A DNA stretch of 51,344 bases from SIG701 sp045611685 (GTDB taxonomy: Bacteria > Bacillota > Clostridia > Oscillospirales > CAG-272), in NCBI GenBank assembly GCA_045611685.1, contig JAZKXO010000111.1, positions 1 to 51,344 on the forward strand, in the 5' to 3' direction. Below, piece by piece: positions 15,175-23,153 of the stretch. Each line of letters starts with the position of its first letter. The first letter of the stretch is position 1. The notes beneath the pieces are model-generated. The model saw only the letters and a program-made list of their open reading frames with translations, did not search any database and had not been told where the DNA came from. The translations under genes were made by a program, and so were the position numbers.

Positions 15175-16008
15175 ATGAAGAAAAATCTCATATATAAAAT
15201 CCTGATCGGCGTTTGCAGTGCCCTTTCCGTCGCGGCAGCTGTGTTTTTGTATTTTGCTGAGACGGTCAACTACGATCTGTCCATTCAGCATTTTGAGAAA
15301 AGCTCCCCGTTTGCGATCGGCGCATCCCTCCTCATCGGCACATCCGTCGTTTCGGGCCTTGCAGCCGCATTCCTCAAAAGAAAAGACGCGCCCGACGCCC
15401 TTACGAAAACCTCTTCGCTCGGCATGTTTGCCTCGACCGTTACGGCGTTTATGATGTTCGCATCGTTTATTCTCTCGATTCGCCGTCTCGCCGAAGGGAT
15501 GCCCGTGCTCGAGCTCGTACAGCTCATACTTATGGTACTGTCGGCGGCGTTCTTCTTCCTCGTTTTCTCGGGAGAGAAAACGAAGGGCGGCGGATTTGCC
15601 CTTTTGTCCCTCTGCCCGATGCTGTACGCATTCGTGTCTCTCCTTCTGGTCTATTTTGACACCACGTACGGGATGAATTCCCCGCTCAAAGCGTACAGCT
15701 TGCTTCTTTACATCTCGATGGCGCTGTTTTGGAGCGGTGAAGCACGTGTGGCGCTCGGACGCACGCATCTCGCCTCGTACACGTTCTTCGGTGTGCTCTG
15801 CCTCACGTTCACTACCACATGGGGCCTTTCAGGGGCGGCGATCGCACTCTACGACACGGTAGGCCACAGTTTTTCCGTTATCACTGCGGCGATATCCATA
15901 GCAATCGCGCTGTTTGCATTTGCGCGGCTTTGGTCTCTCGCCACAGCCGAAGAAACAACCGACGAAATGAAGGAGGAAGACGAACGTGAAGAATCTGACA
16001 GTGAATAA
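15175..16008 (+). CDS. polytopic membrane protein of unknown function
   Basis: 277 residues starting MKKNLIYKILIGVCSALSVAAA. The frame is open for 22 more codons upstream, but AGAGGTAGG sits before this ATG. There are about seven or eight hydrophobic segments (near residues 7-28, 45-65, 80-105, 115-133, 140-165, 175-190, 205-225, 235-255) and an acidic tail (ETTDEMKEEDEREESDSE). I do not recognise a family. The last 23 bp overlap the start of the TPM-domain lipoprotein gene, so the two are translationally coupled and may act together at the membrane. Confidence 0.8.
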   Translation: MKKNLIYKILIGVCSALSVAAAVFLYFAETVNYDLSIQHFEKSSPFAIGASLLIGTSVVSGLAAAFLKRKDAPDALTKTSSLGMFASTVTAFMMFASFILSIRRLAEGMPVLELVQLILMVLSAAFFFLVFSGEKTKGGGFALLSLCPMLYAFVSLLLVYFDTTYGMNSPLKAYSLLLYISMALFWSGEARVALGRTHLASYTFFGVLCLTFTTTWGLSGAAIALYDTVGHSFSVITAAISIAIALFAFARLWSLATAEETTDEMKEEDEREESDSE

Positions 16009-16942
16009 GACCACCTACCGCGTGGCGGCACTCCTTCTGGCAGTTCTCCTCGTGTCCGCATCGGTTCTCACCGCGTGTGGCAAAAAGGATGAGCCGCCCT
16101 TCAGCGAGCACATCCCCGACGCGCCCGAAGCATTTTACGTTTACGACGAAGCTGACGTACTGAACGCCGAGGTGAAGGCACACATCATCTCGCAAAACGA
16201 CGCTTTGTTCGCCCTCTGCGGCGCACAGATTGTTATCGTCGCCATCCCGACCACAGGGGATCTCCCTATTGCGGATTTCGCCCACCAGCTTTTCAACAAA
16301 TGGGGCATCGGCTCCGCTGAGCGGGGCAACGGCATCCTCGCGCTTCTCTCCATCGACAGGGACGATTACTGGGTTCTCCAGGGCGAGGGACTCTCGGACA
16401 CGCTTCCGAACGAAGTCCTCCGCGCGATGAACAACACGCATCTCGAGCCGTATTTTGCAAAAAAGCAGTACGCTGACGGCACCAGAGCGCTCGTGGATGC
16501 GCTCGTCGCACATTTTGAGACTCTCTATTCCATCGACGTCGACACGTGGAGCGGCGCGCCCGGCGAATTCACACCGGCGCTCCCCGAAATCACCACCGAG
16601 GAGGAGAACAGCAAGCCGTCCGTGGCCCTCGCTGTTCTGATGTGGGTGATCCTCGGCGTTATCGTGGTCCTCATCGTGATCGCGATTCTCAAAAACATAG
16701 GCGGGGGCAATCGCGGCAGACGCAAACGCTACAACGCGCGCACCGCACACGTCCGAAGCGCGAACTATCCGCGCGTATATTATCCGAACACGCGGCCGAC
16801 AGGCGCTCCCCGTCCAAGCGGCACAGCACATCCCACAGGCGCTCCACGCCCAATCGGCACAGCACGTCCCACAGGCGCTCCACGCCCGACAAACGCCACC
16901 CGACCGGCAAGCACACAGCCGCCAAGACAAAGAATACAATAA
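15986..16942 (+). CDS. TPM-domain lipoprotein with Pro/Thr/Gly/Arg repeat tail
   Basis: 318 residues from a GTG preceded by AAGGAGGAAG. The N-terminus is a lipoprotein signal with lipobox LTAC (Cys at about residue 31). Residues 48-175 match the TPM/YgcG domain (VYDEADVLNAEVKAHI ... GAQIVIVAIPTTGDLPIADFAHQLFNKWGIGSAERGNGILALLSIDRDDYWVLQGEG). Then comes a single membrane helix (SVALAVLMWVILGVIVVLIVIAIL) and a basic tail with RPTGAPRP repeats, coded by a roughly 36-bp DNA repeat (16799-16900). YgcG-type proteins are linked to envelope functions, but the biochemical role is unsettled. Overlaps the preceding membrane-protein gene. Confidence 0.85.
   Translation: MKNLTVNKTTYRVAALLLAVLLVSASVLTACGKKDEPPFSEHIPDAPEAFYVYDEADVLNAEVKAHIISQNDALFALCGAQIVIVAIPTTGDLPIADFAHQLFNKWGIGSAERGNGILALLSIDRDDYWVLQGEGLSDTLPNEVLRAMNNTHLEPYFAKKQYADGTRALVDALVAHFETLYSIDVDTWSGAPGEFTPALPEITTEEENSKPSVALAVLMWVILGVIVVLIVIAILKNIGGGNRGRRKRYNARTAHVRSANYPRVYYPNTRPTGAPRPSGTAHPTGAPRPIGTARPTGAPRPTNATRPASTQPPRQRIQ
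16799..16900 (+). repeat. 36-bp tandem repeat inside the TPM lipoprotein tail
   Basis: About 2.7 copies of a unit beginning ACAGGCGCTCC and containing CGGCACAGCAC. Each unit codes 12 residues (TGAPRPxGTAxP). The copies differ by a few bases only, so the array is young and likely to vary in length between strains. Confidence 0.8.
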
Positions 16943-16956
16943 CGAAAGATAGATTT

Positions 16957-18885
16957 ATGATTTCCATAAGCACGTCAAACCTCGCCTACCGCGTCGGCGT
17001 GCGTGAGATCCTTTCCGGCGTCACGTTCTCCCTCGAGGACGGCGATCACCTCGCCATCGTGGGCGTGAACGGTAGCGGAAAATCCACGCTCATGCGGATG
17101 ATCACGGGCGAATATACACCCGACGAAGGCGCAGTCTATATCGCGAAAGACAAAACCGTCGGTATGCTCGAGCAGGATGATGCCTTCAACATCCTTAGAG
17201 GCGATCCCGGCTCGCCTATTGACGAATCGGTGCTCGGACAGATGTACGCCGCCTTCCCCGAGCTTTGCCGCATGGAGGCGCGCCTTGCCGAAATCGAACG
17301 GCAACTGACGACGGCAACGGGCGACAAACTGAACTACCTGAGCGCGGAGTTCGCCACGCTCAACACGCGATTCGCCGCTGACGGCGGACTCCATTACAAA
17401 TCGCGGTGCCGCAGTTTTCTCGTCCGCCTCGGCTTCCCCGAAGAGTTCCACTCGATGCCCATCGAAAAACTGAGCGGCGGCCAGCGGACGCGTCTTGCCC
17501 TCGCGAGACTCCTGTCGCGCGAGCCCGACATTCTCCTGCTCGACGAGCCGACGAACCACCTCGATATGGACACGATGATCTGGCTTGAGGGGCATCTGGC
17601 ATCGTACAAAAAGACGCTGATCCTCGTGAGCCACGACCGCTATTTCCTCGATCGGGTAACGAACAAAACGCTCGATATTGAGAATCACACCGCCACGCTC
17701 TATAAGGCAAGCTACACGGGATTTTTGAAACTGAAAGAGGAATTCCGCGCAGCGCAGGAGAAAAAGTACCAGCTCCAGCAAAAGGAGATCGCACGGCTCG
17801 AGGCGTACATCGCCCAGCAGCGGCAATGGAACCGTGAAAGAAACATCATAGCGGCAGAAAGCCGCGAGAAAGCGATCGCCCGCATGGAGAAGGTCGAACG
17901 TCCCGCCGACGTGCCCGACTCGATTCGCTTTATGTTCAACGATGCGGGCGAGAGCGGAAACGACGTGCTCTCCGTGCGAAAGCTTGAAAAAACCTTCCCC
18001 GGAAAAACCCTTTTCAAAAATCTCTCCTTTGAGGTGAAAAAGCGCGATCATCTCCTTATCCTCGGCCCGAACGGATGCGGAAAATCCACGCTCATAAAAG
18101 TTCTCCTCGGAAAAATCCCGCCGGATGCGGGGCGAATCGAATTCGGCTACAACGTGAGCGTGGGCTACTACGACCAGGAGAACCAAAACCTGGATCCGAA
18201 AAAGACGGTTCTCGAGGAGCTTTGGGACGCGTATCCCTCCCTCACCCAGACGGAGATCCGCTCAACCCTCGCCCTCTTCTTGTTCCGCGGCGACGATATC
18301 GAAAAAACGGTATCCGTCTTAAGCGGCGGCGAACGCGCACGGCTGACACTCGCAAAGCTGATCCTCTCGAAGATGAACCTCCTCATTCTGGACGAGCCGA
18401 CAAACCATCTCGATATCCAGTCGCGCGAGGCACTTGAAAATGCGCTCGCGGCGTTCGACGGCACGATCATCGCCGTGTCGCACGACCGATATTTCATCGA
18501 CAAGCTCGCGACGCGGATTCTCGCTCTCTCCCCCGACGGCGGTGACGACTTCCGCGGCGGATACAACGAATACCTCGCCTGGAAGAACCGCACGGCGGAG
18601 GGCGACATACAGACAGCGGAGGAAGAAAAGCCCTCCACCGGGAAAGAGCAATATCTCGCACGCAAGCAAGAAGCGGCACGTCAAAGACAGCGCGAGAAGC
18701 GCAAACAGACGATCGCCGTGGAGATTGAAACGCTCGAAAAGCGCCTCGTCGAGATTCAAGATGAACTGTTCGGCGAAGCCGCCTCGGACTACAAGCGAGC
18801 GGCAGAACTGGACGACGAACGCATCTCGACGGAAGACCGCCTGATGCAGCTGTACGAGGAAGAGGAAGAATTGAAAAAGGATTAA
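16957..18885 (+). CDS. ABC-F family ATPase (Uup/YfmR/YdiF type)
   Basis: 642 residues from the ATG at 16957; the frame is open upstream only as a shadow of the previous gene. Two soluble ATP-binding cassettes without membrane segments: Walker A GVNGSGKST and GPNGCGKST, signatures LSGGQRTR and LSGGERAR, and two LLLDEPTNHLD/LILDEPTNHLD Walker B motifs. A charged linker lies between the cassettes (about residues 245-310), and a C-terminal coiled coil (KQEAARQRQREKRKQ ... YEEEEELKKD) is present. ABC-F proteins act on ribosomes, resolving stalls, or give antibiotic resistance; the Uup-like tail favours a housekeeping role. Upstream binding site is weak. Confidence 0.95.
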   Translation: MISISTSNLAYRVGVREILSGVTFSLEDGDHLAIVGVNGSGKSTLMRMITGEYTPDEGAVYIAKDKTVGMLEQDDAFNILRGDPGSPIDESVLGQMYAAFPELCRMEARLAEIERQLTTATGDKLNYLSAEFATLNTRFAADGGLHYKSRCRSFLVRLGFPEEFHSMPIEKLSGGQRTRLALARLLSREPDILLLDEPTNHLDMDTMIWLEGHLASYKKTLILVSHDRYFLDRVTNKTLDIENHTATLYKASYTGFLKLKEEFRAAQEKKYQLQQKEIARLEAYIAQQRQWNRERNIIAAESREKAIARMEKVERPADVPDSIRFMFNDAGESGNDVLSVRKLEKTFPGKTLFKNLSFEVKKRDHLLILGPNGCGKSTLIKVLLGKIPPDAGRIEFGYNVSVGYYDQENQNLDPKKTVLEELWDAYPSLTQTEIRSTLALFLFRGDDIEKTVSVLSGGERARLTLAKLILSKMNLLILDEPTNHLDIQSREALENALAAFDGTIIAVSHDRYFIDKLATRILALSPDGGDDFRGGYNEYLAWKNRTAEGDIQTAEEEKPSTGKEQYLARKQEAARQRQREKRKQTIAVEIETLEKRLVEIQDELFGEAASDYKRAAELDDERISTEDRLMQLYEEEEELKKD

Positions 18886-18888
18886 CGA

Positions 18889-18918
18889 AAAAGGCTTGTG
18901 CGTACGCACAAGCCTTTA
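18889..18918. terminator. bidirectional intrinsic terminator between convergent genes
   Basis: AAAGGCTTGTGC-GTAC-GCACAAGCCTTT followed by ATTTTATT on the plus strand and by T-rich sequence on the minus strand. It serves the ABC-F gene; its right arm overlaps the stop codon of the convergent membrane-protein gene. Confidence 0.88.
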
Positions 18919-19494
18919 TTTTATTCTGTTTTTCTCAGCCGTGTCGGCAAAATACTCTGCCATAGCCGTATCCGGCTCGAAAACGATACCTATCTGACTG
19001 CCGGCAGAATCCTCAAAAACTGCAATATACGAGCTCGGGCGGAGAGACACCGTATAATTGTACAGCCGCGCGGACGGATGCCGCTTCAGTATTTCCTTCT
19101 TCGCGCCTTTCGGCGAAAGCGCCCCAAAATACAGAAGCTCATCCATAGAAAGCCGCGCTTCCGTGACCCCGATACGCTGTCCCTGCGATTTGGTAACGAC
19201 AAAATCCAGAGAGGACGGCGGGAGATGACGGACGTGAAACGCACCGACTGCCGCTGAAACCGTGCCATCATCCACAGCATCGCCGCGCGGCAGAACGGCG
19301 TAGGAAAACGACGTCATAAGATATCGCACCGTAATATAGATTCCGGCAGAAAGAAACAGAAACGCCGCCGCCTGAAATGCTGCACGCGCCGATTTGAGAA
19401 CAGGCGACAGCATAAAAACAGCGATGCCCGAGGCGATGAGAACGGTAACGATCCGTCTCACGGGAGCGGCATCGGGTACGGGTGTGTGGCGCAT
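18916..19494 (-). CDS. small membrane protein, unknown function
   Basis: 192 residues from ATG 19494, chosen because AGGAG lies 8 nt upstream; the frame stays open 16 codons further. Two hydrophobic segments (about residues 13-33 and 38-58, IVTVLIASGIAVFMLSPVL and AAFQAAAFLFLSAGIYITV) are followed by a soluble domain of about 130 residues (SFSYAVLPRGDAVDDGTVSAAVG ... EDSAGSQIGIVFEPDTAMAEYFADTAEKNRIK). I do not recognise a family. It lies downstream of rpmF but behind its terminator, so it probably has its own promoter, not identified. Confidence 0.75.
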   Translation of the reverse strand: MRHTPVPDAAPVRRIVTVLIASGIAVFMLSPVLKSARAAFQAAAFLFLSAGIYITVRYLMTSFSYAVLPRGDAVDDGTVSAAVGAFHVRHLPPSSLDFVVTKSQGQRIGVTEARLSMDELLYFGALSPKGAKKEILKRHPSARLYNYTVSLRPSSYIAVFEDSAGSQIGIVFEPDTAMAEYFADTAEKNRIK

Positions 19495-19522
19495 ACGCAA
19501 AACTCCTTTTTCTTTTTTCGTC

Positions 19523-19561
19523 AAAAAAGCGCAAGACCGCATTGAAAAACAATGCGGTCTT
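19523..19561 (-). terminator. terminator of yceD-rpmF
   Basis: Perfect 12-bp stem AAGACCGCATTG / CAATGCGGTCTT with a 5-nt loop. On the minus strand it is followed, after GCGC, by TTTTTT. Ends the rpmF transcript. Confidence 0.8.
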
Positions 19562-19571
19562 TTCGCGAAGC

Positions 19572-19754
19572 TTACGCTTCCTTTTTGATTATCTCTTTGC
19601 CATCATAATAGCCGCAAGCCTTGCAGACACGGTGGGTCAGATTGTATTCGCCGCAATGCGGGCACTTCACCATACCGGGCAGGGCGAGCTTCCAGACGTT
19701 GGAGCGTCTTTTGTCTCTGCGCGCTTTGGATGTTTTTCTCTTCGGTACTGCCAT
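19572..19754 (-). CDS. rpmF: 50S ribosomal protein L32
   Basis: 60 residues: MAVPKRKTSKARRDKRRSNVWKLALPGMVKCPHCGEYNLTHRVCKACGYYDGKEIIKKEA. The two CxxC pairs (CPHC, CKAC) mark the zinc-binding form. AAGGAGGTTTCGAGG precedes the ATG. It follows yceD, the usual pairing in Firmicutes, where yceD-rpmF often lie near fatty-acid synthesis genes; those are not seen here. Confidence 0.98.
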   Translation of the reverse strand: MAVPKRKTSKARRDKRRSNVWKLALPGMVKCPHCGEYNLTHRVCKACGYYDGKEIIKKEA

Positions 19755-19810
19755 CCTCGAAACCTCCTTATGGGACTAATATCTTTACACTAACCTATAT
19801 TATACACTAT

Positions 19811-20344
19811 TTATTGCGGCTTTTCAAGTAGTTTTTGCAAAACTTTCAGTCTCGGATCAATTTCTTTTTCGTTTTTGCACCCGCAATCGCCGTCGGCGAG
19901 CCTTTTTCCGCACTTCGGACAAAGGCCGGGACAGTCTTCACGGCACACGTGACGCATCGGAAGTTCCAAAACGAGCGCTTCTACAATGTCCGCGTCGATC
20001 TCAACCGTACCGTTCGTCATAGTGAGGATATCCTCGTCATCCGCGTCGATCCCGTCGGGCAAAGCGTGCGCGCCTTTCGATTCGATCAGTCTCTCTATCG
20101 AAAACGAAACGCTGGTGGAAATCGGTGCAAGGCACCGGTCGCACGCCGTCTCATATGCCGCGACAGCATCGGCTGTCAGGGTGAGATATCCGTGATTGTC
20201 CTTGATTCTGGCGTTCACCTTCACCGGCTCGGTGAGCGTAATGCCGTGCGGCAAAGTTACGTCCTCCTCGCGTGGGGTTACGTCAAAATCCACTGTAAGC
20301 TCTGTTTTTTTGCCTTCCAAGAGGCAAGTCAGATCTATTCGCAT
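19811..20344 (-). CDS. yceD: YceD family protein (DUF177), linked to L32 / 23S rRNA maturation
   Basis: 177 residues from ATG 20344, with AGGAGGAAG upstream; an earlier in-frame ATG lacks a binding site. Family features: the CDRCLAP motif near residue 65-75 and a C-terminal Cys cluster (HVCREDCPGLCPKCGKRLADGDCGCKN) that looks zinc-binding, followed by DPRLKVLQKLLE, the hallmark end of DUF177. Members are encoded next to rpmF and have been tied to 23S rRNA processing (family knowledge). Confidence 0.93.
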   Translation of the reverse strand: MRIDLTCLLEGKKTELTVDFDVTPREEDVTLPHGITLTEPVKVNARIKDNHGYLTLTADAVAAYETACDRCLAPISTSVSFSIERLIESKGAHALPDGIDADDEDILTMTNGTVEIDADIVEALVLELPMRHVCREDCPGLCPKCGKRLADGDCGCKNEKEIDPRLKVLQKLLEKPQ

Positions 20345-20391
20345 AGAAAACTTCCTCCTGCTATAAATCCGCAATAACGTTGCGATTATTT

Positions 20392-20420
20392 ATTATATAG
20401 GAAATTTCGCTCCGTGTCAA
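20392..20420 (-). promoter_or_regulatory. consensus sigma-A promoter of yceD-rpmF
   Basis: Minus strand TTGACA, 17 bp, TATAAT: a perfect match in both boxes. About 48 bp to the yceD ATG. Confidence 0.92.
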
Positions 20421-20462
20421 TGGCTGTTCAGAAAAAAGTTACACCCCAAAGACACGTTCCTC

Positions 20463-20491
20463 TTGTAAGTTTTCCATAAATTTGTTATAAT
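20463..20491 (+). promoter_or_regulatory. sigma-A promoter of the 20527 gene
   Basis: TTGTAA, 17 bp, TATAAT; divergent from the yceD promoter. The predicted start lies about 29 bp before the ATG at 20527. Confidence 0.85.
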
Positions 20492-20526
20492 ATTCCCGTA
20501 ACTGAATGGACAAATGAGGTTTCCCT

Positions 20527-21108
20527 ATGAAAAATGCAGGCCAGATCGCCAAAAGCGTAATCGTTTTCATCGTTCTTTTTCTGAACGCGCTGTTTATTTT
20601 CCGCTGCTGCATCGCGAGCGATGAGAGCACGCTCAAATCACTGACCGTCACGGACACGCTCCGGGAAGCGTACGCGGCTGATCCGAACGTCGAAATGATC
20701 ACGCACGAGCTGCCCTTTGAGATTTCCGAAGACGGATATATGACCGCGTATGCGCTCGTCATGATCCCGTCGATCGAACAAACGCAGATCACCGTCAGAT
20801 ATAACGAAAGCATCTACGAATACAACAAACTCCCCCAGGACGCCGCCTTCACATACCGTCTGACTGATTCCGTCACGGGTGAAGAGGTCGCAGGCGAGGT
20901 GCTTGCCTCCACGAGCAAATGGATGTACAATTACCGCCGCATCGTCTTCGACGGGGTGTCATGGACAAAAGAGAACAACCTCACCGTTTCGATTTGGTGC
21001 GGTGACGAAAAAATTACGGAACTAATGCTTCATCACGTTGACATGAACGTGGTAAACGAGCCGTACAAGCTGAGCCGCAGCGAGTTGAGATGGCTCACGG
21101 AAAAATAA
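20527..21108 (+). CDS. membrane-anchored protein of unknown function
   Basis: 193 residues. One N-terminal membrane helix (IAKSVIVFIVLFLNALFIFRCC, about residues 7-28), then an extracytoplasmic domain of about 165 residues rich in beta-strand-like segments (TITVRYNESIYEYNKLPQD, FTYRLTDSVTGEEVAGEVLAS, VSIWCGDEKITELMLHHVDM). Two adjacent Cys close the helix but there is no proper lipobox. TGAGGTTTCCCT precedes the ATG. I do not recognise a family; it is a single-gene unit between its own promoter and terminator. Confidence 0.8.
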   Translation: MKNAGQIAKSVIVFIVLFLNALFIFRCCIASDESTLKSLTVTDTLREAYAADPNVEMITHELPFEISEDGYMTAYALVMIPSIEQTQITVRYNESIYEYNKLPQDAAFTYRLTDSVTGEEVAGEVLASTSKWMYNYRRIVFDGVSWTKENNLTVSIWCGDEKITELMLHHVDMNVVNEPYKLSRSELRWLTEK

Positions 21109-21114
21109 AAAAAT

Positions 21115-21141
21115 AAAGCCTGCCGAAAAACGGCAGGCTTT
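21115..21141. terminator. bidirectional terminator
   Basis: AAAGCCTGCCG-AAAAA-CGGCAGGCTTT, perfect 11-bp stem, with A- and T-rich flanks. Shared by the convergent 20527 gene and the ICMT-family gene. Confidence 0.9.
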
Positions 21142-21144
21142 CTC

Positions 21145-21816
21145 TTACCATATGAACGGCAGAAGGCGGTACTTCACCCTCTCCTTGTATTCCTTGTAGC
21201 CGGGGAGTTCTTTTTCGAGGAACGCCTCCTCGTGCTTTATCCGCTTTGCGATGATAAACGGATATGCGAGAAAAATGAGGAACGAATACACCGATCCGAG
21301 AACGAGCGGCATAGAGAGAAACAAGAGAAGCGTTACAGCATACATCGGATGTCGGACGATCCCGTAAAGGCCCGTGTCAACCACCGTCTGATTCTCTTGT
21401 ACCTCGATCGTCCGGCTGAGGTATGCGTTTTCTCTGAGCACCTCGGCGTATAGAATGTACGCAAAAAGGAACAAGGCCGCCGATACGATCACAGCCCATC
21501 GGGGCAATGCGTACCAGCCGAAGCGGAATCCGAGTCCGGGGGCGGCGAAGCCGACGAGAAACATAAGCCCGCTCAGTTTTACGACGAGATTTTGCTCCTT
21601 TTGCTTCTCTTTCGCTTCCAGCCGCTTTTTGAGAAGCGCGGGATTCTTTACCATCATCACGATGCCCGCAAAGAACATAGGAACGAACAAAATCCCCATA
21701 AAGAGCCAGCCGTTCCAGTACAAAAGCGTTCCCGCGGGGAGGAAAATGAGCACCCCTACCAGAACGACGCCCAAAAGAAATTTCGTGATCGCCTCAAAGA
21801 AAAGTTTTACCGTCAT
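21145..21816 (-). CDS. isoprenylcysteine carboxyl methyltransferase (ICMT)/PEMT-family membrane methyltransferase
   Basis: 223 residues with about five membrane segments. The C-terminal SAM-binding signature of the ICMT/PEMT superfamily is clear: TGLYGIVRHPMYAVTLLL, then KRIKHEEAFLEKELPGYKEYKERVKYRLLPFIW (RHPxY, EE, YxxY, R-x-P). Bacterial members are annotated as isoprenylcysteine methyltransferases, but bacteria generally lack the prenylated substrate, so the real acceptor is unknown. Last gene of a three-gene minus-strand unit with the 104-residue membrane protein and the deaminase. Confidence 0.88.
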   Translation of the reverse strand: MTVKLFFEAITKFLLGVVLVGVLIFLPAGTLLYWNGWLFMGILFVPMFFAGIVMMVKNPALLKKRLEAKEKQKEQNLVVKLSGLMFLVGFAAPGLGFRFGWYALPRWAVIVSAALFLFAYILYAEVLRENAYLSRTIEVQENQTVVDTGLYGIVRHPMYAVTLLLFLSMPLVLGSVYSFLIFLAYPFIIAKRIKHEEAFLEKELPGYKEYKERVKYRLLPFIW

Positions 21817-21825
21817 AAAAGTTCC

Positions 21826-22140
21826 TCACAAAGAATCGGTATTCTTGTGCCGACGGATGCGGCGTATCAGCCAAAAAGCAGCGAGGGCAAGAACACACGA
21901 AAGCAAAAGTATCGCCGCGAATATTGCGAGCAGCACAAAGCCCAATCTGTCCCAGTCGTCAAAAAGAAACGCCAGAACCGCAAAAACAAGCAGAGCGATC
22001 GCCGCGACAAAAAGAGGCAGAAGGCGAAGCCACCTGTTTTTCACCTTAAAGCAAAGGAGAAGCTGCACGGAGAAATACACCGCAAACGAGAGCAGAACGA
22101 AATATTCCAGCCGCATCTCAAATAAGCCAAAATGAATCAT
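21826..22140 (-). CDS. small three-helix membrane protein
   Basis: 104 residues, MIHFGLFEMRLEYFVLLSFAVYFSVQLLL, with three hydrophobic helices and a basic end (LIRRIRRHKNTDSL). AAAGGAGATAGACT precedes the ATG. No family recognised. Nine bp before the methyltransferase start and 27 bp after the deaminase stop, so it belongs to the same transcript. Confidence 0.75.
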   Translation of the reverse strand: MIHFGLFEMRLEYFVLLSFAVYFSVQLLLCFKVKNRWLRLLPLFVAAIALLVFAVLAFLFDDWDRLGFVLLAIFAAILLLSCVLALAAFWLIRRIRRHKNTDSL

Positions 22141-22167
22141 AGTCTATCTCCTTTCGAAACGCAAGAT

Positions 22168-22563
22168 TTACTGAATCCACCATTCCGGGGTTATCTCACC
22201 CAGTTTTACGGTGCGCCCCGCAGCGTAATCGAGCATGATCTCGATATCCCGGTACTTCCCTGCCATAATCTGCACCATCAGTTCACGGCAAGCGCCGCAC
22301 GGTGCACCGTTTGATCCGTCCGGAAGAATGCACAGCACTTTGTCGATTTCCTCATCGCCATTCGTGAGCATTTGAAAAATCGCATTTCTTTCCGCGCAGA
22401 TACCGAGCGTAGAGCACGTGTCAACACATACGCCCGTGTATATCTTGCCGGATTTCGAAAGCACAGCCGCGGACACCTCACCGCACGTTACGTACTCGGA
22501 GATCCGACGCGGGCTGAGCACCGCTTTGGCCGCCTCGTACATTTCCGTCCATATTTTATCCAT
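22168..22563 (-). CDS. cytidine deaminase-like zinc hydrolase
   Basis: 131 residues. Zinc-site motifs of the cytidine deaminase fold: CAERNA (about residues 56-61, Cys ligand plus catalytic Glu) and PCGACRE (about 87-93, two Cys ligands). The size and the TCSTLGICAERNAIF context fit small homotetrameric cytidine deaminases, and also the blasticidin-S deaminase-like branch; substrate cannot be decided here. GGGAGATAGATTC precedes the ATG. Likely first gene of the unit ending with the ICMT-like gene. Confidence 0.88.
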   Translation of the reverse strand: MDKIWTEMYEAAKAVLSPRRISEYVTCGEVSAAVLSKSGKIYTGVCVDTCSTLGICAERNAIFQMLTNGDEEIDKVLCILPDGSNGAPCGACRELMVQIMAGKYRDIEIMLDYAAGRTVKLGEITPEWWIQ

Positions 22564-22641
22564 GAATCTATCTCCCGTTTGGTTTGATTTTGCGTCAAGA
22601 TGAGCACCCGATTCGCAGATGCGTCGGGATGGACACGCAGT

Positions 22642-22848
22642 TTATACTTCTTTTTCAAAGATCAAGTCTATTTGCTGTGTATGACCTGTTCCGCGCTGCT
22701 TTGTGGGAATGCATCCCACATACCGCCAACCGTTTTCCGCTCTTTTGTTAATGATGGAACGGTAATCTTCAATACTGTAGATGTTTCCGGCACCGAAGCC
22801 CCCTCCGCCAAAATCATAACTTACCGTTTCGTATTCATATCTGTACAT
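22642..22848 (-). CDS. DUF4177 family small protein
   Basis: 68 residues: MYRYEYETVSYDFGGGGFGAGN, then YRSIINKRAENGWRYVGCIPTKQRGTGHTQQIDLIFEKEV. The pattern (aromatic first strand, W-rich middle, hydrophobic LIFEKE end) is that of DUF4177. The start at 22848 is chosen because GGGGGGA lies upstream; the frame is open further but without a site. Function unknown; the family is widespread in Firmicutes. Confidence 0.82.
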   Translation of the reverse strand: MYRYEYETVSYDFGGGGFGAGNIYSIEDYRSIINKRAENGWRYVGCIPTKQRGTGHTQQIDLIFEKEV

Positions 22849-23153
22849 AGTGAAGTCCCCCCACCGAATTATCGTTTGCCGTACTGACATTATTCTATCA
22901 TAAAAGCATTTCAAAATAAATAGTGCACGCCAAAATTTACAAAAAAACAGCACCCACGAATGTGAGTGCTGTTCTGATGATACAGTGTATGTGATTATCG
23001 TTTGGAGTTATAATGTAGGTGTTTTGTATCGTTTGAAAAAGTGCGGTAATATAATGACCTGTTGTAATTATGGTATTATATCTTGGTGTAGGTTTGGGTA
23101 TATTTTATCACTTCGGACATCAAAAGGATATTAAGAAAAAATGAAATTCGCAA
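22849..23153. other. AT-rich non-coding stretch
   Basis: 305 bp without a supported gene. It contains the terminator at 22941-22973 and, nearer DUF4177, a possible extended -10 (TGATAGAAT on the minus strand, about 22893-22901). The 180 bp between that terminator and the stop of the OB-fold gene is very AT-rich; nothing else was recognised. Confidence 0.5.
22941..22973 (-). terminator. terminator downstream of the Cys-repeat/OB-fold gene
   Basis: AACAGCACTCAC-ATTC-GTGGGTGCTGTT (one mismatch) followed by TTTTTTT on the minus strand. It lies 180 bp after the stop codon, giving a long 3' untranslated end. Confidence 0.78.
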
